From contig JAGNEX010000018.1 of assembly GCA_018003035.1 (NCBI GenBank), positions 1,293 through 47,392 of the forward strand: a stretch of 46,100 bases of DNA. The letters run 5' to 3'. Within the stretch, counting starts at the first letter, position 1. Each line of letters begins with the position of its first letter. Positions 42,801 through 46,100 of the stretch are shown here, one piece after another. This DNA is from Acidimicrobiia bacterium. Lineage in GTDB: Bacteria > Actinomycetota > Acidimicrobiia > IMCC26256 > JAGNEX01. Position numbers and translations under genes: made by a program. The notes under the pieces are model-generated. The model was not told the origin of the DNA. It did no database searches and was given only the letters and a program-made list of their open reading frames with translations.

Positions 42801-45800
42801 GGAAGTCTGGCAGTCGGTGAATCCGTCCAGCTGCTGGTGACGGTGGAATTCACACCGGGCGGCAACCACGGTCCGTTCAACAACTCGGCCGTGGGTGCCG
42901 GGACTTCGCCGGCCGGAAAGACCGTCAGCGACGTCTCGAACGACAGTCCGTTCGTCGACGTAAACATCGATGGAACGCCTGACGATTCCGATGGTGACGG
43001 GATGCCGGACACCGTCGATCCCGATCCGGATGGTGACGGCGACCCGACAGACAACGACGTGCCGACCCCTCTCGTGGTTCCATCGATCGGTGTGACCAAA
43101 TCGGTCGTCGAATCGAAGAACAACGGCGACGGGACGTACGACGTGACCTATTCGGTGGCGTTGAACAATACCGGACCCGTGGACGTTTTTCGGGCTCAGC
43201 TCACCGAAGACCTCGCCGCCACATTCAGCTCTGTGCCGCAATGGACGCTCCTGTCGGTCCAGTCGGCAGATCTAACGCTCAATCCTTCCTTCGATGGAGA
43301 CAGCGACGTCGAACTGTTGGCGGGGACGAATCGTGTGCGCGTTGGCGAGACCGACACCGTGACATTCAGCGTCCGTCTTCGTCCGGGGAGCGACCTCGGG
43401 CCGTTCGAGAACTCGGTGACCGGCACCGCGATTGGCGCCCAAGTGCGTTCGCCCAACGGTCAACTGGTCGATGGTCCGACCGTTACCGACCGGTCGCAGA
43501 ACACCGCGCCCCCCAACACCGACCCGGACCCTGATGGAAACGGCGACCCCACCGACAACAACGAGCCGACGGTGGTGCAGCTCGCCGAAAACCCAATACT
43601 CGGTGTCTCCAAGCAGCTTGTCGCCGCGCCTGAGGATCTGGGAAATGACCGGTATCGGGTGGCCTTCGACATCGTCGCCCGCAACATGGGCGATGTCCCA
43701 CTCGATCAGGTGTCGGTGGTAGACGACCTTGCTGCCACATTTGTCGACGCGTCGGTCACCGTCGAATCCGTTACGGCAACCGCTCCAGGGCAAGCGAACA
43801 ACGCGTATGACGGCATCACAGACACCGAGTTGCTGTCCGCCACCAACCTTGACGTAGGCGAGGAAACGACGATCCGCGTCACTGTGATCGTCACGCCAGG
43901 CCAGACGCGTTCCTTCGTTAACACCGCGGTCGGTGCAGCATCGTCGCCGGGAGGGCGCCACGTCGGCGATCAGAGTCAGGACGGTGGCGTAGACCCCGAC
44001 GGCAATGGAAACCCGGCGGACAACACAGATCCGACGCCGATCGAGCTGCCCGCGCTTGCTCCAACGACCACGATCGCTCCGCAGTACGACCTGGCGTTGA
44101 TCAAACTTGAGGAGTCTTCTGGCCCGTACCAGCTGGGCGACGTGATCACGTACGAGATCATCGTGGCTAACCAGGGTGACGTCACCGCCAACAGTTTTGA
44201 AGTGGCAGACACCTTGGCGGAGGGCACCAGCCTGATCGCCGGACAAGGCTGGGTCTTGCGCGGAGATCAGCCGACGTTAGTGGAGACGGTTCCCTTACCT
44301 GCTGGCCAAACGCGGAGCTACCAGTTGTCGGTGACGCTGGACGACGACTCATTAGGCACGTACGTCAACACCGCTGGAATTTCAGCTGACGATGGCGATG
44401 ACGCCGATTCCACCCCCAGCGCTGACCTGTCTGACCCCGTCATCGACCGAACCGATCCTCAGGCCGTCAACATCGATTCCGAGGCAGGCGATGAGGACGA
44501 CTCAGACATTGCCGTGATCCTCATCGAACCACCTGTTGTGCCCACAACGACGACGACTGAGGCTCCGACTACGACGACGACTGAGGCTCCGACTACGACG
44601 ACGACTGAGGCGCCGACTACGACGACGACTGAGGCGCCGACTACGACGACGACTGAGGCTCCGACTACGACGACGACTGAGCCGCCGTCCACAACGACAA
44701 CCGGCGCTCCGACCTCGACCACGGTTGTTGGGCCGGAGTATGACCTCGCCTTGATCAAGTTGGAGGAGTCTTCGGGGCCATATGGAGTCGGGAGTTTGGT
44801 GACGTATCGGATTGTGGTTGCGAACCAAGGGACCCTGGTCGCGAACTCTTTTCAGATCACTGACACGCTTGCTGCAGGGACCAGTCTTGCTCCTGACCAA
44901 CAATGGATTCTCGCTGGTAATCAGGCGACGTTCTTTGAGACCAACCCGTTGCCGCCTTTGGAGTCGCGGAGCTACTTGATAACGGTGCGCGTCGAAGACG
45001 ACCGTTTGGGTACGTACCTCAACGTGGCTGGGATCTCTGGTGATGATGGGGATGACAGCGACTCGACGCCATCTGTGGACTCGGCCGATCCGACTATTGA
45101 CCGAACCGATCTTGCGGACATTGCGATCGACAGTCAGACGGGCGATGAGGACGACTCTGATATAGCGGTGATCCTCATCGATTCCCCAACCTCGACAACG
45201 ACCACAACGCAGGTCCCAACGACAACGTCCCAGGCGCCGACCACGACGACGACTGAGGCGCCGACAACGACGACGACTGAGGCGCCGACTACGACGACGA
45301 CTGAGGCGCCGACTACGACGACGACTGAGGCGCCGACTACGACGACGACTGAGGCGCCGACTACGACGACGACTGAGGCGCCGACAACGACGACGAGTGA
45401 GCCGCCGTCTACAACGACAACCGAGGCGCCGACTACGACAACGTCCCTGGCGCCGACTACGACGACGACTGAGGCGCCGACAACGACGACGGTTGCTGGG
45501 CCGGAGTATGACTTGGCGCTGATCAAGCTGGAGGAGTCTTCCGGCCCGTACCGCGCCGGTGACGTGGTCACCTACCAGATCGTCGTGGCCAACCAGGGCC
45601 AGATCGTGGCTAAAAGTCTGCAGATCGCCGACCGGCTTGCCCGTGGAACGAGTCTCGCTCCCGATCAGCCCAAATGGGTGGTCGATGGAGATCGGGTGAC
45701 CTTGACCGACGACTCTCCGCTGCTGCCGGGAGACTCGCGCACATATCGAGTTGAGGTGACGCTCGATGACGACACACTGGGCGTCTACCTGAACAGTGCC

Positions 45801-46100
45801 GAAATCGCCGCAGACGATGGCGACGACGTCGACTCGACGCCCGGCACCACCCACAGCGACGAAACCATTGACCGCCAGGACCCAGCGGACATCGGCATCG
45901 ACAAGGAAGTCGGAGACGAAGACGATTCCGACGTTGCCGTATTCGTCGTCGACCGCTCAGCGCCGACCACAGTCACTTCGTCGCCCATTGAAACATCGTC
46001 CACGACCTTCGCAGTGACATCAACGACGACTGGGCCACCCAGCTCAACAACATCAATCGGCGAGCCGAACGTAACGACGACGATGTTGCCGTCTACCTCG
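39840..46100 (+). CDS. Second giant surface protein, paralogue of the first (3' end outside the window)
   Basis: At least 2087 aa, open to the last base. GGAGAAGG 7 nt before ATG 39840. Signal peptide FRCFAFVVLLMTLAGLAGTV, then DTPTPDSPAGFLPAPNP as in the first protein and SVEYFDYWTLNEAVYSPGGL. Modules start near residues 263, 453, 590, 728, 897, 1083 and 1254, with YDLALIKLEESSGPY modules at ~1416, 1634 and 1889, separated by Thr-rich stalks (PTTTTTEA units). The first 1416 residues are thus collinear with the first paralogue; the tail differs by repeated duplication of the last module. The C-terminal anchor is not in the window. Calcium-like DINxDGxPDD-type segments occur in modules 4 and 5. 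Predicted cell-surface adhesin. Confidence 0.88.
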   Translation, partial: MLLAPQRSLFRCFAFVVLLMTLAGLAGTVVVDQFIQPRAGALSSPHDTPTPDSPAGFLPAPNPVPLCSSVEYFDYWTLNEAVYSPGGLPAQSVTTDTSSTESGAGGFKATFTTLRQSTSTQAGVATPMVGPDLLRSIGIVMNGTTGGDPTTSAKARVTLNKPLFFSQWVFTDLDQPAEGFIVTPAWRTSSVALSAFSGDPNFDFTGTVNTKAVFADTTAGNHNGNDLVGRAQVDFYGAIAGFDVERTGQGGSGFAIGGGCPPIGVSKAASTPTWNANGTVSVDYSLKVVNNLPNQATLDANIAAGRLQAANYFATGTPTAINQTNLQITDKLDLTGFSNATVSNVQGSAGLTFNAGYNGTTNTNLLAGTDTLPAGTEKSLSFRVTYTPDYSVSQWDNCDIQLKNQATGSATAHSLRVSDLSDNGTDPAPASVNVAGSGTDDVTPINFSRSCGVGLAKDITAGPTSNGDGTYQLEYTLNAVNEGQVSVSSPVIDDDLTAAFGTAYQSSTRTKDTCTGATLQPGGTCQVVLSVTIKPVSTLGPWSNSAELTATGPGSTPLRDTSQDGTVADPDNNGSGNNSQPTPIALTPGIGLAKQVNQAPVSNGDGTFDIGYRFVVKNTGNAYLTDPVIDDDLTAAFPSGVVDRDITSDTCTNTGLDIGATCVVELVATVRTGTSLGPFNNSATVSASVPGGSVRDTSQNGTNPDPDGNGPQNNSDPTPVSVEEHPGIGLAKAVTGGPVNNGDGTYDVTYSLVATNTGDVALASVAIDDDLVATFGSALVDHTVDSNSCAGTTLDASPLDGAGESCIQVVTVTVRPGANLGPYENSATVTARSAVGTQVSDVSDDTSGVVDQNGDGVPDDVNNDQVPDFHDPDGDGNGNPTNDSDPTPVSFVSAPQIGVAKGAYALASLGDGRFSVKYLITATNTGTVPLDNVLLVDDLDATFGSVPYLVTDVTSGDPLTATQINGGFTGAGGADGVVDSDDLLNGTGSLAVGESVQLLVTVEFTPGGNHGPFNNSAVGAGTSPAGKTVSDVSNDSPFVDVNIDGTPDDSDGDGMPDTVDPDPDGDGDPTDNDVPTPLVVPSIGVTKSVVESKNNGDGTYDVTYSVALNNTGPVDVFRAQLTEDLAATFSSVPQWTLLSVQSADLTLNPSFDGDSDVELLAGTNRVRVGETDTVTFSVRLRPGSDLGPFENSVTGTAIGAQVRSPNGQLVDGPTVTDRSQNTAPPNTDPDPDGNGDPTDNNEPTVVQLAENPILGVSKQLVAAPEDLGNDRYRVAFDIVARNMGDVPLDQVSVVDDLAATFVDASVTVESVTATAPGQANNAYDGITDTELLSATNLDVGEETTIRVTVIVTPGQTRSFVNTAVGAASSPGGRHVGDQSQDGGVDPDGNGNPADNTDPTPIELPALAPTTTIAPQYDLALIKLEESSGPYQLGDVITYEIIVANQGDVTANSFEVADTLAEGTSLIAGQGWVLRGDQPTLVETVPLPAGQTRSYQLSVTLDDDSLGTYVNTAGISADDGDDADSTPSADLSDPVIDRTDPQAVNIDSEAGDEDDSDIAVILIEPPVVPTTTTTEAPTTTTTEAPTTTTTEAPTTTTTEAPTTTTTEAPTTTTTEPPSTTTTGAPTSTTVVGPEYDLALIKLEESSGPYGVGSLVTYRIVVANQGTLVANSFQITDTLAAGTSLAPDQQWILAGNQATFFETNPLPPLESRSYLITVRVEDDRLGTYLNVAGISGDDGDDSDSTPSVDSADPTIDRTDLADIAIDSQTGDEDDSDIAVILIDSPTSTTTTTQVPTTTSQAPTTTTTEAPTTTTTEAPTTTTTEAPTTTTTEAPTTTTTEAPTTTTTEAPTTTTSEPPSTTTTEAPTTTTSLAPTTTTTEAPTTTTVAGPEYDLALIKLEESSGPYRAGDVVTYQIVVANQGQIVAKSLQIADRLARGTSLAPDQPKWVVDGDRVTLTDDSPLLPGDSRTYRVEVTLDDDTLGVYLNSAEIAADDGDDVDSTPGTTHSDETIDRQDPADIGIDKEVGDEDDSDVAVFVVDRSAPTTVTSSPIETSSTTFAVTSTTTGPPSSTTSIGEPNVTTTMLPSTS
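44541..44732 (+). repeat. Eight 24-bp repeats encoding PTTTTTEA stalk, array 1
   Basis: 24-bp units (ccgactacgacgacgactgaggct) repeated in frame, the last two degenerate. The Thr-rich run joins the first and second YDLALIK modules and would form an extended, O-glycosylatable stalk. Confidence 0.88.
45186..45494 (+). repeat. 24-bp repeats encoding PTTTTTEA stalk, array 2
   Basis: About a dozen in-frame units, longer than array 1, with several consecutive units identical at DNA level (gcgccgactacgacgacgac). It joins the second and third YDLALIK modules. First and last units are degenerate. Confidence 0.88.

Noticed and set aside
44502..45854. 450-codon minus-strand open frame opposite the second surface protein
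   Set aside because: Its Arg-rich run (RRRSRRLSRRR) is merely the reverse translation of the PTTTTTEA repeats; no start signal or domain.
1..46100. tRNA, rRNA, riboswitch or mobile-element signals
   Set aside because: I found no T-loop/anticodon patterns, ribosomal RNA blocks, transposase or integrase motifs or flanking direct repeats; a covariance-model scan would be needed to exclude small RNAs.

Overview
The window reads as a chromosomal stretch of a high-GC Gram-positive bacterium (Actinomycetota). The evidence is GC-rich coding sequence with C/G-ending codons, two nitroreductase-fold proteins of the deazaflavin (F420)-dependent family, a CsoR with the mycobacterial-type C36/H61/C65 metal site, a group III truncated haemoglobin, and a surface protein ending in a sortase-like VAFTG tail. 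Several genes begin directly after a TANNNT box with no room for a ribosome binding site, which is typical of leaderless actinobacterial mRNAs. Class Acidimicrobiia is my best guess but is inference. I found no rRNA, tRNA, phage, insertion sequence or CRISPR array.

Layout. (1) 382-3305: small stress or housekeeping genes (CsbD, a VOC protein, a YflT-like protein, a short PRPP-synthetase-like protein, DUF2237, DUF1330). (2) 3429-10928, minus strand: a metal and ion block. A copper operon copZ - Met/Asn-repeat membrane protein - copA - csoR sits behind a palindromic CsoR-type operator (10992-11010). A small alarmone synthetase, an MgtE/SLC41-type transporter and a CPA2 antiporter carrying a C-terminal UBP-type zinc finger follow on the same strand. 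(3) 11188-23141: mostly single genes: DUF488, MpaB-type oxygenase, receiver/thioredoxin-reductase fusion, a coiled-coil protein made of eight exact 25-residue repeats, LysE exporter, an ECF sigma factor with a coupled membrane partner, two F420-type proteins, a PPOX-fold protein, a methyltransferase and an aldo/keto reductase.

(4) 23192-30295: the functional centre of the window. Two operons diverge from a spacer of only 25 bp that seems to hold two overlapping -10 boxes, both giving leaderless mRNAs. To the left run a [3Fe-4S] ferredoxin, a Ric/YtfE iron-sulfur repair protein and a group III truncated haemoglobin, a nitrosative-stress set. To the right run a NarI/HdrE-like cytochrome b with an added four-Cys domain, a Cys-ligated molybdopterin oxidoreductase with NasA/NarB features, a four-cluster ferredoxin subunit, a membrane-anchored Rieske protein, a 67-aa membrane protein and a TDT/SLAC1-type anion channel. 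All junctions overlap by 1 or 4 nt. I infer an anion-reducing respiratory or assimilatory complex, nitrate being the first candidate, paired with its own NO defence. An MFS exporter (30430-31938) follows.

(5) 32300-46100: a DUF1269 stress protein, then two giant tandem paralogous surface proteins (2119 aa, and at least 2087 aa, cut by the window end). Their first ~1416 residues are collinear almost without length change: a novel N-terminal domain followed by DUF11-like modules. They then diverge: the first has a GGTTTSTNPS stalk, an SdrD-B domain, two DUF11 domains and a cell-wall sorting tail; the second has amplified a YDLALIKLEESSGPY module with PTTTTTEA stalks. Both genes are preceded by the same 60-bp element containing a tandem GATCAAG direct repeat spaced 11 bp, which suggests common regulation by one DNA-binding protein.
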